Notes: generated by a model from the sequence alone, not told the origin. DNA of 64,000 nt from Pseudarthrobacter phenanthrenivorans (GCF_000813845.1 NZ_JWTB01000012.1:107734-171733); one strand, 5' to 3'; counted from the first letter of the stretch, positions 1 through 10,587 are shown. Numbers and translations are program-made.

Positions 1-1601
1 TGCTGCGCATCGAGGACAACATGGAGTCCATTGCCCGCGGCATCAACTCCGCGCTGCAGCTCTCCAAGCGCGGCGGCGGCGTGGCCCTGTCGCTGACCAA
101 CATCCGCGAGCATGGCGCGCCCATCAAGCAGATCGAGAACCAGTCCTCCGGTGTCATCCCCGTGATGAAGCTCCTCGAAGACAGCTTCTCCTACGCCAAC
201 CAGCTGGGTGCCCGCCAGGGCGCCGGGGCCGTGTACCTGCACGCCCACCACCCGGACATCTACCGGTTCCTGGACACCAAGCGGGAAAACGCGGACGAGA
301 AGATCCGCATCAAGACCCTCTCGCTGGGCGTCGTCATCCCGGACATCACCTTTGAGCTGGCCAAGAAGAACGAGGACATGTACCTGTTCTCGCCGTACGA
401 CGTCGAACGCGTCTACGGCGTGCCCTTCTCCGACGTCTCGGTCACCGAGAAGTACTACGAGATGGTGGACGATTCGCGGATCAAGAAGACCAAGATCAGC
501 GCCCGTGAGTTCTTCCAGACCCTCGCCGAGATCCAGTTCGAATCCGGCTACCCGTACATCATGTTCGAAGACACGGTGAACCGGGCCAACCCGATCGCCG
601 GCAAGATCACCATGAGCAACCTCTGCTCCGAGATCCTGCAGGTCTCCACCCCGTCCCTGTACAACGAGGACCTGACGTACCAGACCGTGGGCAAGGACAT
701 CTCCTGCAACCTCGGGTCGATGAACATCGCCAAGACCATGGATTCGCCGAACTTTGGTGCCTCCATCGAAACGGCCATCCGCGCGCTCAGCGCGGTATCG
801 GACATGTCCTACATCAACTCGGTGCCGTCCGTGGCCGAGGGCAACGCGAAGTCCCACGCAATCGGCCTGGGCCAGATGAACCTGCACGGCTACCTGGCAC
901 GGGAGCGGGTCCACTACGGCTCCGAAGAAGGCCTGGACTTCACCAACATCTACTTCTACACGGTGCTGTTCCACGCCCTGCAGGCGTCCAACAGGCTGGC
1001 CATCGAGACCGGCCAGAGGTTCGGCGGCTTTGAGAACTCCAAGTATGCGAGCGGCGAGTTCTTCGACAAGTACACCGAGCAGGAATGGCTCCCGGAGACC
1101 GAGCGTGTCCGCGAACTCTTCGCGGGCCACCACATCCCCACCCAGGATGACTGGCGCGAGCTGAAGGCCTCCGTCATGGAGCACGGCATCTACAACCAGA
1201 ACCTGCAGGCTGTCCCGCCCACGGGGTCGATCTCCTACATCAACAACTCGACGTCCTCCATCCACCCGGTGGCTGCCAAGATCGAGATCCGCAAGGAAGG
1301 CAAGATCGGCCGCGTCTACTACCCGGCCCCGTACCTCACCAACGACAACCTGGACTACTACCAGGATGCGTACGAGATCGGCTACGAGAAGATCATCGAC
1401 ACCTACGCCGCTGCCACCCAGCACGTGGACCAGGGCCTGTCCCTGACGCTGTTCTTCAAGGACACCGCAACCACCCGCGACATCAACAAGGCCCAGATCT
1501 ACGCCTGGCGCAAGGGCATCAAGACGCTCTACTACATCCGCCTCCGCCAGATGGCGCTGGAAGGGACTGAGGTGGAGGGCTGCGTGAGCTGCGCCCTTTG
1601 A
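1..1601 (+). CDS. nrdE: Ribonucleoside-diphosphate reductase class Ib, alpha subunit (5' partial)
   Basis: Catalytic large subunit that reduces ribonucleoside diphosphates to deoxyribonucleotides with NrdF. The reading frame is open from the first full codon at base 3, so the N-terminal part lies outside the window; about 532 residues remain of a family usually near 700. Visible family features are the stretch around [12 protein letters not shown], a PPTGSIS segment, and the C-terminal redox tail EGCVSCAL with the two cysteines that are re-reduced by NrdH glutaredoxin-like protein. NrdF follows 96 bases downstream. Identity is certain from sequence; the class Ib assignment rests on the tail and the NrdF partner. 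Confidence 0.97.
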   Translation, partial: LRIEDNMESIARGINSALQLSKRGGGVALSLTNIREHGAPIKQIENQSSGVIPVMKLLEDSFSYANQLGARQGAGAVYLHAHHPDIYRFLDTKRENADEKIRIKTLSLGVVIPDITFELAKKNEDMYLFSPYDVERVYGVPFSDVSVTEKYYEMVDDSRIKKTKISAREFFQTLAEIQFESGYPYIMFEDTVNRANPIAGKITMSNLCSEILQVSTPSLYNEDLTYQTVGKDISCNLGSMNIAKTMDSPNFGASIETAIRALSAVSDMSYINSVPSVAEGNAKSHAIGLGQMNLHGYLARERVHYGSEEGLDFTNIYFYTVLFHALQASNRLAIETGQRFGGFENSKYASGEFFDKYTEQEWLPETERVRELFAGHHIPTQDDWRELKASVMEHGIYNQNLQAVPPTGSISYINNSTSSIHPVAAKIEIRKEGKIGRVYYPAPYLTNDNLDYYQDAYEIGYEKIIDTYAAATQHVDQGLSLTLFFKDTATTRDINKAQIYAWRKGIKTLYYIRLRQMALEGTEVEGCVSCAL

Positions 1602-1624
1602 TTGTAGTTTCAATCGAATCGTGA

Positions 1625-1660
1625 GCGTACGACGGCGGGCAACCGCCCGCCGTCGTACGC
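1625..1660 (+). terminator. Perfect 16-bp hairpin between nrdE and nrdF
   Basis: Arms at 1625-1640 and 1645-1660 are exact reverse complements around a four-base AACC loop, followed only by TTTAACTT, which is a poor U-tract. It sits between the nrdE stop and the nrdF start. It may attenuate transcription or protect a processed nrdE end rather than act as a full terminator, because nrdE and nrdF are needed together. Confidence 0.7.
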
Positions 1661-1688
1661 TTTAACTTAGAGAACCACCCAACAATGA

Positions 1689-2672
<984 letters not shown>

Positions 2673-2700
2673 AATCCTCCCCATATCTTCGTATCTGTGA

Positions 2701-2743
2701 ACAAGGGACTCTGCACGTCGAGTGCAGGGTCCCTTGTGCTTTT
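2701..2743 (+). terminator. Intrinsic terminator after nrdF
   Basis: Arms at 2701-2716 and 2722-2737 pair over 16 positions with a single G-T wobble around a five-base loop, followed by GCTTTT. It begins 29 bases after the nrdF stop, which fits Rho-independent termination of the nrdEF transcript. Confidence 0.85.
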
Positions 2744-2887
2744 CAGGATCCAGGGGCTTGCAGGCGCCAGCGAACACCATCCTGCGACCCTCGGAACGCC
2801 GATGAAACCCAGCCGTCCGCGCGGTCCGTTGGGAGCCTATCCAGCACTGGGAAACGCGTGCAGGCATTCTTCTCCCACGGAGGGTGG

Positions 2888-4334
2888 TCAGTGAAGATGG
2901 TCCACTGTCCCGTCCGGCTTCGTGGGCATGCGTGGGTAAGGCGGTTGCCGTTGTCCACCTCGTGGCCGGACTGAAGGCGGCCATTGGGCTGGTTCCCAGT
3001 CCTGATGTTCGCTTTTGTAAATGCGCCCTGAGGGTGAGATCCAGCCGGGCGGCCCATCCTTGGTCGCACTCGTTGGTTTCCAACCAGCGACGTGTTTGAG
3101 CCTGTGATGTTTGGGGCAGGGCTGTCCCAGGTTGCTGATCCCGGTGGATCCGCCGTGGTGCCAGGCCAGGAGGTGATCTGCCTCATTGTCGAGGGAATGG
3201 TTGCTGCAGCCGGGGAAGGGGCATTTTCCGTCGCGCAGCCGCAGCCAGTTCCTGATGGGCTTGGTGAGCCGATAACTCGTGCGGCCGATTTCCAAGGGTG
3301 CCCCGTCCCTTGGATCCACGAGGACCCGATGGAATGAGTCCGCCCCATTGGCTACAAGCTTCCGTGCCATTGAAGGAGGAATGGGACCGTACCCATCCAG
3401 CATCGCCGGTTCTTCGGTTAACCCCAGCAGGGAGAAGACTGGAACGGTAACCAGTACTTCCGTCCTGGGGGTGGGGACCTCGGCATTGCCGGATGCCCCC
3501 ATCCCGGCACCCGTTTCGCCGCCACCGTGTCGGAGGGCTGCCGCTGCGAACGCGTCTACGCGTAGTTGCGTGAGGGTCCTGTCTTCGTGGGGACCTTGCA
3601 GACCGCGGGCGATGGCGGTATATCGGTTCCAGATCGCATTTGCCTGGTCGGCGGGAAGGTAAGCCGATAGTCGGGCCATGCCATCCTGTTCCGGGGCGTA
3701 TTCCAGGCAATCGGTCCTGTGCACCTTTGATGTGCCGTTTCTCGATGCTGTCCGGATGGTGGCGTTCCCGCCAGATCCTGACTTTCCGCCGGAATCTATA
3801 GGCTGGCATCTCACCAGCCGGGCAGTTGCCGTCAGCATTGCATACGTCCGGGTGGAGGAAGTGTGATTCCAGTGCCCCTGCGGCCTCGCAGTCAAGGGTT
3901 GCGGTTTCGTCCACCATCACTCGGGCGTGATGCCACGACACGTTCCCGGCATGCAGGGCTGCCATGGTTCGTGGCAGGGACGTTGACAGGGCATAGGACT
4001 GGGCCAGTAGAGCGCCCGCTGCCCGGTCGCCGATGGCGAGTACACACCCCACCTCCGCAGCGATGGCCATTTCCTGCGCTTGAACCGGCCTGCCGGCTGG
4101 AGCCGCGGAGCGTGCGGAGTCGGCGTACGTAGCAACTGCCGCCGATTTCAAGGCCGCGACCCGGGCCTCCGTACGTGCAACCCCGGCCAGGATGTCCAGA
4201 CAGGCGTCAGCGACGGCGGCCAGTGGATCAGCCGCTGAGGGATTCCCGTAACGGGACTGATTAACCTCTGTGCGGAGCAGGGCTATGGCGGTGTCGATCA
4301 CCTCAAAAGCCTCAACCACCGCTTCGCTTGCCAT
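2888..4334 (-). pseudogene. DUF222 / HNH endonuclease domain protein, frameshifted
   Basis: The first frame (start at 4334) carries the DUF222 N-terminal region to the segment HPDSIEKRHIKGAQDR. The homologous continuation EYAPEQDGMARLSAYLPADQ, and the C-terminal HNH module (CPFPGC, NEADHLLAWHHGG, CPKHHRLKH), are in another minus-strand frame that ends at 2888. Removing one A of the AA pair at 3709-3710 (a T on the coding strand) restores a single protein of about 480 residues. These proteins are multicopy in Arthrobacter-like genomes and their function is uncertain. The break may be genuine decay or a homopolymer sequencing error. Confidence 0.85.
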
Positions 4335-4341
4335 GTGTTCA

Positions 4342-4777
4342 TTATGAAAGGTGGGTCTGACATTCTATTGGTGCCTCCTTGTTACCCAGTAATGCACCAG
4401 CGGCAGCAAGATCATCGAAAGCGAAACGCGGCGGCGGGCATCCTGTGATCCCCTTGTCCCGGGGCCAGGACCTCAACTCGACCGCTATGCCCAAACGGGG
4501 AATGCAGTAGCAATCGCAAACCATGGAGGTGACCATCCTCAAACTCATGGATGGTCACCTGGAAATGTCGCCGACGATCTGGTTGAGGACGCAAACATGT
4601 TCCACCACGACCTACTTGGCGGCAACCATCCCGCCAACCACGTCACCTTTCCTGGCTGAGGCTTGCTCCTGCTGGTCCTGAAACCGATGAAGGGCCAGTA
4701 TTTGCCGGTGCCGGCCGGAGTGAAGCAGGGCCATCATTAGATTGCAGAGCAGCTCACTGCACGGATCGGAGTAGGCC
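4342..4777. other. Gene-poor interval with a 12-bp inverted repeat
   Basis: No gene could be assigned here. Several overlapping open frames exist on both strands, but none has a convincing ribosome-binding site or recognisable motif; the plus frame 4393-4659 has no start codon near its beginning. One clear structure is a perfect inverted repeat, AGGTGACCATCC at 4527-4538 and its complement at 4549-4560, with a ten-base loop. It lacks a T-tract, so a terminator role is doubtful. Confidence 0.5.
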
Positions 4778-4957
4778 ATGTTTGGGGTTCTGTTGTGCAA
4801 GCTGAATATCAGCCATAAATGGCACGTTGAACACGCCGAAGACGGCAGCTTGTATAAGCGCTGCCTCCGCTGCGGAAAGGACGATGATGAGCGCCAAAGA
4901 GGAGGAGGGGAGTTCAGTGGCTGGGTAGGACCAGTCGGAGGAGGCGGGATAGGTTAG
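4778..4957 (+). CDS. Small Cys/His protein, putative zinc-binding (59 aa)
   Basis: A 59-codon frame starts at ATG 4778 with GGAG seven bases upstream. The protein has a cysteine near residue 7, a HKW at about residues 13-15, and a CLRCGKDDD knuckle at about residues 29-37. The spacing (Cys, His, then Cys-x2-Cys) suggests a single zinc site. The C-terminal third is Gly/Trp rich. I recognise this as the style of small hypothetical proteins common in actinobacteria but cannot name a family. It stands alone between the broken DUF222 gene and a convergent lipoprotein gene. Confidence 0.6.
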   Translation: MFGVLLCKLNISHKWHVEHAEDGSLYKRCLRCGKDDDERQRGGGEFSGWVGPVGGGGIG

Positions 4958-5154
4958 ATCTCCGTCCGTAGACAGCGCGATTTCATCACTCTTCCCGGTT
5001 TGGCAACACCCCTCTGTGTCCCTGGAGCGTGGCTCGAATCCCTAAATGAACTAGCCGACATCCGGGGACTGCCGTGGGGTAGATCTGTCCGCACGTTCCA
5101 GGGTCCGCGAAGGCCGTCATTTTCTATTTGTCAGATAGGGATGGGCGTGATTCA

Positions 5155-6330
5155 TCAGTCTGCCGGCTTGCAGAGGCGATCCAGGGCCTCGTTGAGAGTC
5201 GACTCCATCCGACGGTTCAAGAAACTGCGCTTCTCCTCACTGGCTGGGTCCTCGAGTCCGGTCGGCAACGGTGGCACCGTCACGGTCATCGTTGCCTGGT
5301 ACCGCCCATCAGCGCTGCTGACGGCTGTCGTTTGATGGCCCCAGAGCGAGCCGAGACCCTCGTATCTCGACTCCTTGGAGCACCCGTCCGCATGCTCCCA
5401 CATGCCCAACCCGTAGGGCGCGAAACCAGGGCTGGTCTTCATTTCCTTCAGCGATGCCGACGAGACCGCCCGGCCGGTGAAGAGCGCGGACATAAAACGA
5501 TTCACGTCTTCGACAGTGGACGTCGCCCCTCCAGCCGGGTTACCCGCCCAAGCGGTGTTGTCCGTGACGTCTACCCGCTCTCCTCGGATGGTGGCATATC
5601 CGTGGAGAAGTCCGGGCACGGTGAGGTCGACGGGTTTCAGGCTCGTATTCTTCAACCCGAGCGGTTCAAAGACCTCCTCCTGCATGACCTGGGTGAACGG
5701 CTCGTGCCGAAGTTCCTGTATCAGGAGGCCGAGGGCAAGGTAGTTCGTATTCGAGTACTTGAAAGTTCCGACGCTGGCTGCGGGCCAGGGGAGAGTCCCA
5801 GCCAACTTCAACCCACTCTCCATTGTCAGCTTTTGGGAGATCAATGGGCGGAAGTCGACATCCTGTGGCCCCGCCTCGTTGACCTCGGGCATGCCGGACG
5901 TATGACTGAGCAGCTGCCTGACGGTAATTGGCGCCGGCGGCTTGAGCGCCGACGTGAATCCAGGTATCACGTCATTGACAGGGTCGTCGAGATCGATGAG
6001 ATGGTCCTCTACGAGCTTCAACACCGCCACCGCTGTCATCGTTTTAGTGACGCTGCCGATCTGTATCCGGTCCGTTGGCTGCGCGGGCGTTCTGGATTCA
6101 AGATCGCGGACGCCATAGGCCTTCGACCACTCGCCCTCGGGCCAGCGGATCTGGACGACGGCGGCCGCCGCCCCCTCGTCGAGGAACAGCTCGACCTGAT
6201 TTTCCAGAAAAGCGAAGGGGCTCGGTGAGCTTGATGACGGCGCGGGCTCATCGGTGGAATAGGTACAGCCAGGCACAAGGAGGACGGCAGCAAGGGTCGC
6301 CAGCATCCAGTAGGGACTTTTCGTTTTCAT
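5155..6330 (-). CDS. Serine beta-lactamase-like lipoprotein (class C / esterase family)
   Basis: Secreted, lipid-anchored serine hydrolase of the class C beta-lactamase/D-alanyl-D-alanine peptidase/EstB superfamily. From the internal ATG at 6330 the protein begins with a lysine-containing signal peptide and lipobox LVPGC (Cys 22). Catalytic SxxK is SVTK at residues 93-96, and the Tyr motif is YSN at 192-194. The third motif appears as GHQT instead of HTG/KTG, typical of esterase-like members rather than true beta-lactamases. An upstream ATG at 6384 would only add residues ahead of the signal peptide. The substrate is unknown and resistance should not be assumed. Confidence 0.85.
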   Translation of the reverse strand: MKTKSPYWMLATLAAVLLVPGCTYSTDEPAPSSSSPSPFAFLENQVELFLDEGAAAAVVQIRWPEGEWSKAYGVRDLESRTPAQPTDRIQIGSVTKTMTAVAVLKLVEDHLIDLDDPVNDVIPGFTSALKPPAPITVRQLLSHTSGMPEVNEAGPQDVDFRPLISQKLTMESGLKLAGTLPWPAASVGTFKYSNTNYLALGLLIQELRHEPFTQVMQEEVFEPLGLKNTSLKPVDLTVPGLLHGYATIRGERVDVTDNTAWAGNPAGGATSTVEDVNRFMSALFTGRAVSSASLKEMKTSPGFAPYGLGMWEHADGCSKESRYEGLGSLWGHQTTAVSSADGRYQATMTVTVPPLPTGLEDPASEEKRSFLNRRMESTLNEALDRLCKPAD

Positions 6331-6609
6331 TGCGGCAGCTGCTCGGGACGAGATGACAGATTTTGGCCGCTTGCGGCACCACATCCGGCCAGACCTGCAA
6401 CGGCACCGCCGTCCCAGCTCCTAAATTGTATGACTGGTCGACGTGACGGAGAAGTATCGCGCACAAGAACCGCGCCACACGGTTCCGGACAGTAGCGGCT
6501 ATCGAACCAACGGGTGGGCTCGGGCACGCCCGCCTCATCGTGGCGAGTGACGAGCATCTTGTATCGTCTGGCATATTGGTGCCAGCAACCAGATACCGAA
6601 AGGGCAATG

Positions 6610-7011
6610 ATGGGCGCATGGGGTTACCTGCCGTTTGAGAACGACGACGCGCTGGACTGGCTGGACGAACTCGAGGCCGGCGGTGCGGACGTCATCCGCA
6701 AGGCGCTTTCGCAGGTGAGTGACAGATACGTCGAGGCGCCGGAAGGGGCGGTTGCTGTCGCCGCCGCGGAAGTTGCCTCAGCCAGCCAGGGCAACCCACT
6801 GGGAGAGCTCCCGGAGAACGTCGCTGACTGGGTGACAGCCCACGGGGCGGAAATCACCCCCGAGGACGTGGAAATGGCGCTGGAAGCGGTCGAACGGGTT
6901 GCGGGGGAAAGGTCCGAGCTGGCCGAGCTGTGGGACGACGCCGACGAACCCGAGTGGCGGGAATCCCTCACAGACCTCGCAGAGAGGCTGCGCGGGTCGC
7001 TAACGGCATGA
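6610..7011 (+). CDS. DUF4259 domain protein
   Basis: The protein of about 133 residues begins MGAWGYLPFENDDALDWLDEL, the N-terminal signature of DUF4259, then is mostly acidic helix. Tandem ATG codons lie at 6607 and 6610; AAAGGG at 6598-6604 places the second at a better distance. Its stop overlaps the start of the next gene (ATGA at 7008-7011), so the two are translationally coupled. The molecular function of DUF4259 is unknown. Confidence 0.85.
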   Translation: MGAWGYLPFENDDALDWLDELEAGGADVIRKALSQVSDRYVEAPEGAVAVAAAEVASASQGNPLGELPENVADWVTAHGAEITPEDVEMALEAVERVAGERSELAELWDDADEPEWRESLTDLAERLRGSLTA

Positions 7012-7406
7012 GCACGGTGGACATCAAAGGCAAAGGCACCATGGAATTGTCCAATGGCGTCCTTATCCTGCGCTGGAAGCGGGGGGCATACGTCGGCATT
7101 GACGTAGCGAGGGCCGCTCTTGAAGCGATCTCCGCCCTGGGGCGTGGCAACAGGCTGCCGATGCTGGTCGAAATCCAGGGTGTGACCCACTCGGCAGCCG
7201 CTCGAAAAGTCTTTCCTGACCCGTCCAGCGTCTCCCGTATGGCGCTCTTGGGCTCTTCTCCCGTGGATCGGGTGGTCGCCATGTTCCGCTTGCCTCTCCT
7301 GCCGGCCGGGTTTCCCATCCGGTATTTCACATCTGCGGACAAAGCAATGGCGTGGTTGCTTGAACCATCGGGGGAGCCGGGCGCTGAGCCGGGAAGCAGC
7401 CGCTAG
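7008..7406 (+). CDS. STAS/SpoIIAA-like domain protein (DUF7793-type)
   Basis: A 132-residue cytoplasmic protein starting at ATG 7008, overlapping the previous stop by four bases. The pattern [33 protein letters not shown] and a late [16 protein letters not shown] resembles actinobacterial STAS/SEC14-like small proteins now described as DUF7793. Such domains are thought to bind small molecules or partner proteins; no catalytic residue is evident. The stop codon overlaps that of the convergent ATPase gene at 7403-7406. Confidence 0.7.
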   Translation: MSTVDIKGKGTMELSNGVLILRWKRGAYVGIDVARAALEAISALGRGNRLPMLVEIQGVTHSAAARKVFPDPSSVSRMALLGSSPVDRVVAMFRLPLLPAGFPIRYFTSADKAMAWLLEPSGEPGAEPGSSR

Positions 7407-8437
7407 ACCAGCCAGCGCCACCAGCGCGGCTGCTCCGGTTCCGGCGTCGGTTCCGGCTCCGGCTCCTCGCCCAGGGCCAGTGCGGCCTCGACGATGTCGT
7501 CAGCGGTAAGCGTCATCACGGCCTCGCGGTCGAGCGCGTCCAGGCTCTGTTCCTCATCGCGCGACAACCGCAGCGCTTGGCGGTTGAGCGCCTGCTCGAA
7601 TAAGGTGCGGGCGAACCGGGCGTTGCCGGAGTCTTCGCCCGCGTGGAGCCCGGTGAAGATACGGCGGAGCATGTGGTCCGCACCCGGCTCCAACATGTAC
7701 TCGTGCTGGGCGAGCATCTGGTGGAAGATCGTCTGGAGTGCGTCCACGGAGTAATCGGGAAAGGTGATCTCCCGGGCAAAGCGGGAGCGCAGGCCGGGGT
7801 TCGAGAGCAGGAAGGACTCCATCAGCGCCGGGTAACCTGCCACGATCACCACCAGACGGTGCCGGTGGTCTTCCATCCGCTTCAGCAGGACCTCGATAGC
7901 CTCCGGGCCGAAATCCATCCGGCCGTCCTCGGGGGCCAACGCGTAGGCCTCATCGATGAACAGGACACCATCCAAGGCGCGCCGGATCACCCGGTCCGTC
8001 TTGATGGCGGTCTGGCCGACGTACTGCCCCACCAGGCCCGAACGGTCCACCTCGACCAGGTGGCCCTTCTGCAGCAGGCCGACTGCACGGTACATCTCGG
8101 CCAGGAGCCGAGCCACGGTGGTTTTGCCCGTGCCCGGGTTTCCGAGGAATACCAGATGCTGTGACGTGGCCACCTCCGGCAGGCCGTGCGCCTTACGGCG
8201 TGCCTGGACCTGGAGTAGTGCGACGAGGGCCCGGACCTGTTCCTTCACCGTTTCCAGCCCGACCAGCGCGTCGAGCTCGGCCTGCAGTTCGGACAGCGAT
8301 CGGGCCGGTCCTGGCCTTGTACCGATAAGATCACCGACCAGGTCGTCCACCCGCTCCGAGCCGGGCAGCTTGAGCTGATCGGCCAGATGGCCGATGGTTT
8401 CGCGCAGGTCATCGAGCGGTTTTCGGCTGGCAGCCAT
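7403..8437 (-). CDS. AAA+ ATPase of the CbxX/CfqX (EccA/SpoVK-like) family
   Basis: 344-residue AAA+ ATPase. Walker A is GNPGTGKTT at residues 99-107, Walker B is [10 protein letters not shown] at 158-167, the sensor-1 region is LVVIVAGY, and the arginine-finger segment is NPGLRSRF. The N-terminus ([20 protein letters not shown]) is the usual CbxX lead-in. The C-terminal tail is Glu/Pro rich and ends in WWRWLV. Family members remodel protein complexes, for example EccA of type VII secretion and CbbX of RuBisCO, but no such partner is encoded nearby, so the client is unknown. It is convergent with the STAS-like gene, with overlapping stop codons. Confidence 0.9.
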   Translation of the reverse strand: MAASRKPLDDLRETIGHLADQLKLPGSERVDDLVGDLIGTRPGPARSLSELQAELDALVGLETVKEQVRALVALLQVQARRKAHGLPEVATSQHLVFLGNPGTGKTTVARLLAEMYRAVGLLQKGHLVEVDRSGLVGQYVGQTAIKTDRVIRRALDGVLFIDEAYALAPEDGRMDFGPEAIEVLLKRMEDHRHRLVVIVAGYPALMESFLLSNPGLRSRFAREITFPDYSVDALQTIFHQMLAQHEYMLEPGADHMLRRIFTGLHAGEDSGNARFARTLFEQALNRQALRLSRDEEQSLDALDREAVMTLTADDIVEAALALGEEPEPEPTPEPEQPRWWRWLV

Positions 8438-8508
8438 GCAACCACTGTAGTACCCGACGCCCGGCCGTGGGGGAGTCGGCGCAAGGTTCCCGCGACGTAG
8501 GGGTCTTC

Positions 8509-8688
8509 TCAGGAGGCGCCCAGCGACGTTTGGGATTCCCTCTCATCGGCCCCTTGGATTTTCCGGCTCCTGACGTCCGCAGGCGGCCGTCGGCGGGTTT
8601 TGGCCAAGGCAACCAGCAAGGTCAGGATGGTGCCCATCCAGGCAAGCCCGGTGAGGAACACCAGGCAGATCGCCGCTAAGGGGTGCAT
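8509..8688 (-). CDS. Small putative single-pass membrane protein (59 aa)
   Basis: A 59-codon frame from ATG 8688 encodes one hydrophobic helix at residues 4-29 ([20 protein letters not shown] and on) followed by a basic stop-transfer KTRRRPP and a polar tail. The amino-acid pattern is that of a genuine small membrane protein, but no clear Shine-Dalgarno sequence precedes the ATG, so leaderless expression or a false positive is possible. It lies just upstream of the AAA ATPase gene on the same strand. Confidence 0.4.
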   Translation of the reverse strand: MHPLAAICLVFLTGLAWMGTILTLLVALAKTRRRPPADVRSRKIQGADERESQTSLGAS

Positions 8689-8788
8689 GGCGAAAGTCTA
8701 GGACTGAAGGACTGGGAGAAACGGGTGAAACTCCGCACTGTCAGCTCGAAAATATAAGCTCCTAACGGGTGGTTGGTCCCAGGATGCG

Positions 8789-8824
8789 GAAAGGGTGCGC
8801 CCCGTTCGCTGAGCGCACCCTTTC
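8789..8824. terminator. 12-bp hairpin in the 8.7-8.9 kb intergenic region
   Basis: Arms GAAAGGGTGCGC (8789-8800) and its exact complement (8813-8824) enclose a 12-base loop. It lies between two divergent genes rather than after one, so it may be a relic terminator or an RNA structure; there is no long T-tract. Confidence 0.45.
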
Positions 8825-8866
8825 GATTCCCCTCGCAGTCGCATCCCCATCCGACTGGATCCATCA

Positions 8867-8878
8867 TAAGCATGCTTA
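8867..8878. promoter_or_regulatory. Palindrome TAAGCATGCTTA upstream of the phosphotransferase gene
   Basis: A perfect 12-bp palindrome begins 61 bases before the GTG start at 8928, followed by a partial repeat AGCATG. The position suits an operator. A related partial sequence, AGTATGCTTACTA, lies just upstream of the acidic protein gene at 60534. No regulator can be named. Confidence 0.45.
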
Positions 8879-8927
8879 GCATGTGTCGCGCAAGCACCTG
8901 AAGGCCGTCCGCTCCTAAAATGGATGG

Positions 8928-9851
8928 GTGAACCTTTCGCATCTCGGTGCACCGATCGGGCCGATGACTCGGGTCCACGGCGGCTTCGCCAACCGGATGT
9001 ACCGGCTCGATACCGACCAGGGGTCGTTCGCCGTGAAGGAGCTGAACCTTCACGACCGCCGTTGGACGTATCGGGTTGAGGACGTGTTCAGGTTTGAGCG
9101 GGCCGCCTTCGCTGCCGGCATTCCGATGCCGGAGCCGGTCTCGGCCAGCCACTCCACGCTCGTCCACCGATGGGTGGAAGGTGAGACGGTGCCCGAAGCG
9201 CCGGTGTCCGCGGCGTATGCCTTTGAAATCGGTGAGGTCCTCGCCCGTATCCATGCGCTCGACGTCCCGTGGACCTCGACGCCGTTCGAGGACCACGCGC
9301 CACGGGATTGGTCCGAGCTCGCGGCGCGGGCGGCGGCGACCGGACAGCCGTGGGCAGACGGGCTGGCCTCCCAGGTGGGGACCTTCGACGCGATTGCCCA
9401 TTTCGTCGACGCCTGCGAACGGCCAGGCCCCGTCGTGCTGACCCACAGGGACATCCAACCGTGGAACCTGCTGGCCCGGGAGGGCCGGCCCGTGGTGCTC
9501 GACTGGGAGCTCGCCGGGATGCTCGACCTGTCCGGCGAGCTCGGTTCCACCGCGCTGGGCCTCGCGAAAGGACCTGGCGTCGATGACATCAGGCCCGGCA
9601 TCTTCCGCTCCGTCCTTGACGGCTACGTGGCGGGGGGTGGAGTGCTGCCGCGGCCAGGTCCAAGCTGGTTCGTGTACATGATCGGCGGTTGGCTGGGGCA
9701 TATGCGGTGGAATATCCTGCGGTGCCTCGCCGGTGTCGAGGCGCCCACCGGTCCTTCGCTCGCGCTGTCGCACGAGTCTGTGTGCAACGGAGTGACCGGC
9801 CTCGCGGCCCTGTTCGGCCGACTTCCGGAGTTGGAGGGCCTGCTCGACTGA
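8928..9851 (+). CDS. APH-family phosphotransferase (aminoglycoside/choline kinase-like)
   Basis: 307-residue protein-kinase-like small-molecule phosphotransferase. It has a glycine-rich start (RVHGGFANRMYRL), an AVKEL lysine, the catalytic loop THRDIQPWN (HRD at 173-175, Asn 180) and the metal-binding VLDWELAG (Asp 192). The start is GTG 8928 with little ribosome-binding signal, so a short or absent leader is possible; ATG 13 codons in is an alternative. The substrate cannot be told from sequence, and many members are not resistance enzymes. Confidence 0.85.
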   Translation: MNLSHLGAPIGPMTRVHGGFANRMYRLDTDQGSFAVKELNLHDRRWTYRVEDVFRFERAAFAAGIPMPEPVSASHSTLVHRWVEGETVPEAPVSAAYAFEIGEVLARIHALDVPWTSTPFEDHAPRDWSELAARAAATGQPWADGLASQVGTFDAIAHFVDACERPGPVVLTHRDIQPWNLLAREGRPVVLDWELAGMLDLSGELGSTALGLAKGPGVDDIRPGIFRSVLDGYVAGGGVLPRPGPSWFVYMIGGWLGHMRWNILRCLAGVEAPTGPSLALSHESVCNGVTGLAALFGRLPELEGLLD

Positions 9852-9919
9852 CACCTGCCTCCATGCGCGGGACAGGTCGTTCGATGCGCTCCTTGGGAAG
9901 ATGGGCAGCCAAGCGGGAG

Positions 9920-10525
9920 TCAGCTGCCGGTCAACAGTACTCCGCCCACTGCTCCCGTCCACGGTGTTTCGTCGGACTGGGGCAGGGATAGGTGCGCGGA
10001 AACATAGCCCTGCTGAAGGGTGATGATTTCTGACGCGGTTCCCGGGCAGTCCACGGTGAGCTCGACGGGCCAGAGCGTGACAGTGGGATTCTCCTGACGG
10101 ATGAAGATCTTGGCGTTGGGGGCGCCTATGCAGGCGGCAGTGACCGTGTATCGGCCTGCCTCGGACACCTTTTCCTTGCCGCCGAAGCCCCGCTCAGGGC
10201 CGTCCAGTGGGCCCTGCTCGAGGAGGAGGGTCGGCCCCGGCACGGCCCCCAGAAGGTCCTTGAGGTCCTGGTAGTTCCGCTCCCCGCGGCCAAGGACCTG
10301 GGGGTCGGGAGGTTGCCTGGGGGTCACCGTCATGGGGTGCGCTTCAGTTGTGGCTGTGTCGTCGGGCCCAGCTGTCGGTGTATGTGCCGGGTCCGGGTAG
10401 TCGTAGGCACATCCGGTTGTTCCCGTCAGCGGAACCAGCAGGCACAGGGTCAGTGCGACGCCGGTCCGGATGCCTTTTGTTCCCACGCCTCCATGGTCCC
10501 CATGCCCTCCCTTTGAAGCAACCAT
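9920..10525 (-). CDS. Putative secreted lipoprotein, unknown function
   Basis: Protein of about 201 residues with a basic N-terminus, a hydrophobic segment VALTLCLLVPLTG and a lipobox-like LTGTTGC, followed by a Pro/Thr-rich linker, indicating export and lipid anchoring. The mature domain has three later cysteines or less and no motif I recognise. The start is uncertain: ATG 10525 lacks a good ribosome-binding site, while GTG 10486 would give a normal-length signal peptide. It is divergent from the 10588 gene. Confidence 0.7.
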   Translation of the reverse strand: MVASKGGHGDHGGVGTKGIRTGVALTLCLLVPLTGTTGCAYDYPDPAHTPTAGPDDTATTEAHPMTVTPRQPPDPQVLGRGERNYQDLKDLLGAVPGPTLLLEQGPLDGPERGFGGKEKVSEAGRYTVTAACIGAPNAKIFIRQENPTVTLWPVELTVDCPGTASEIITLQQGYVSAHLSLPQSDETPWTGAVGGVLLTGS

Positions 10526-10587
10526 CCGCTTAGGACACGCCCGCTTTTGTCCGCGGTCCCGTTGGCGCCCGGGAGGACGATGGAGGC

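Noticed and set aside
4612..4800. Minus-strand frame of 62 codons overlapping the small Cys/His gene.
   Set aside because: No ribosome-binding site or recognisable motif, and it conflicts with the better-supported plus-strand gene.
5025..5050. GGCTCGAATCC segment resembling a tRNA T-arm.
   Set aside because: No acceptor, D or anticodon stem could be drawn around it.
5155..6330. True antibiotic beta-lactamase.
   Set aside because: The third active-site motif is not KTG-like, which fits esterase/peptidase-like relatives; no resistance claim is made.
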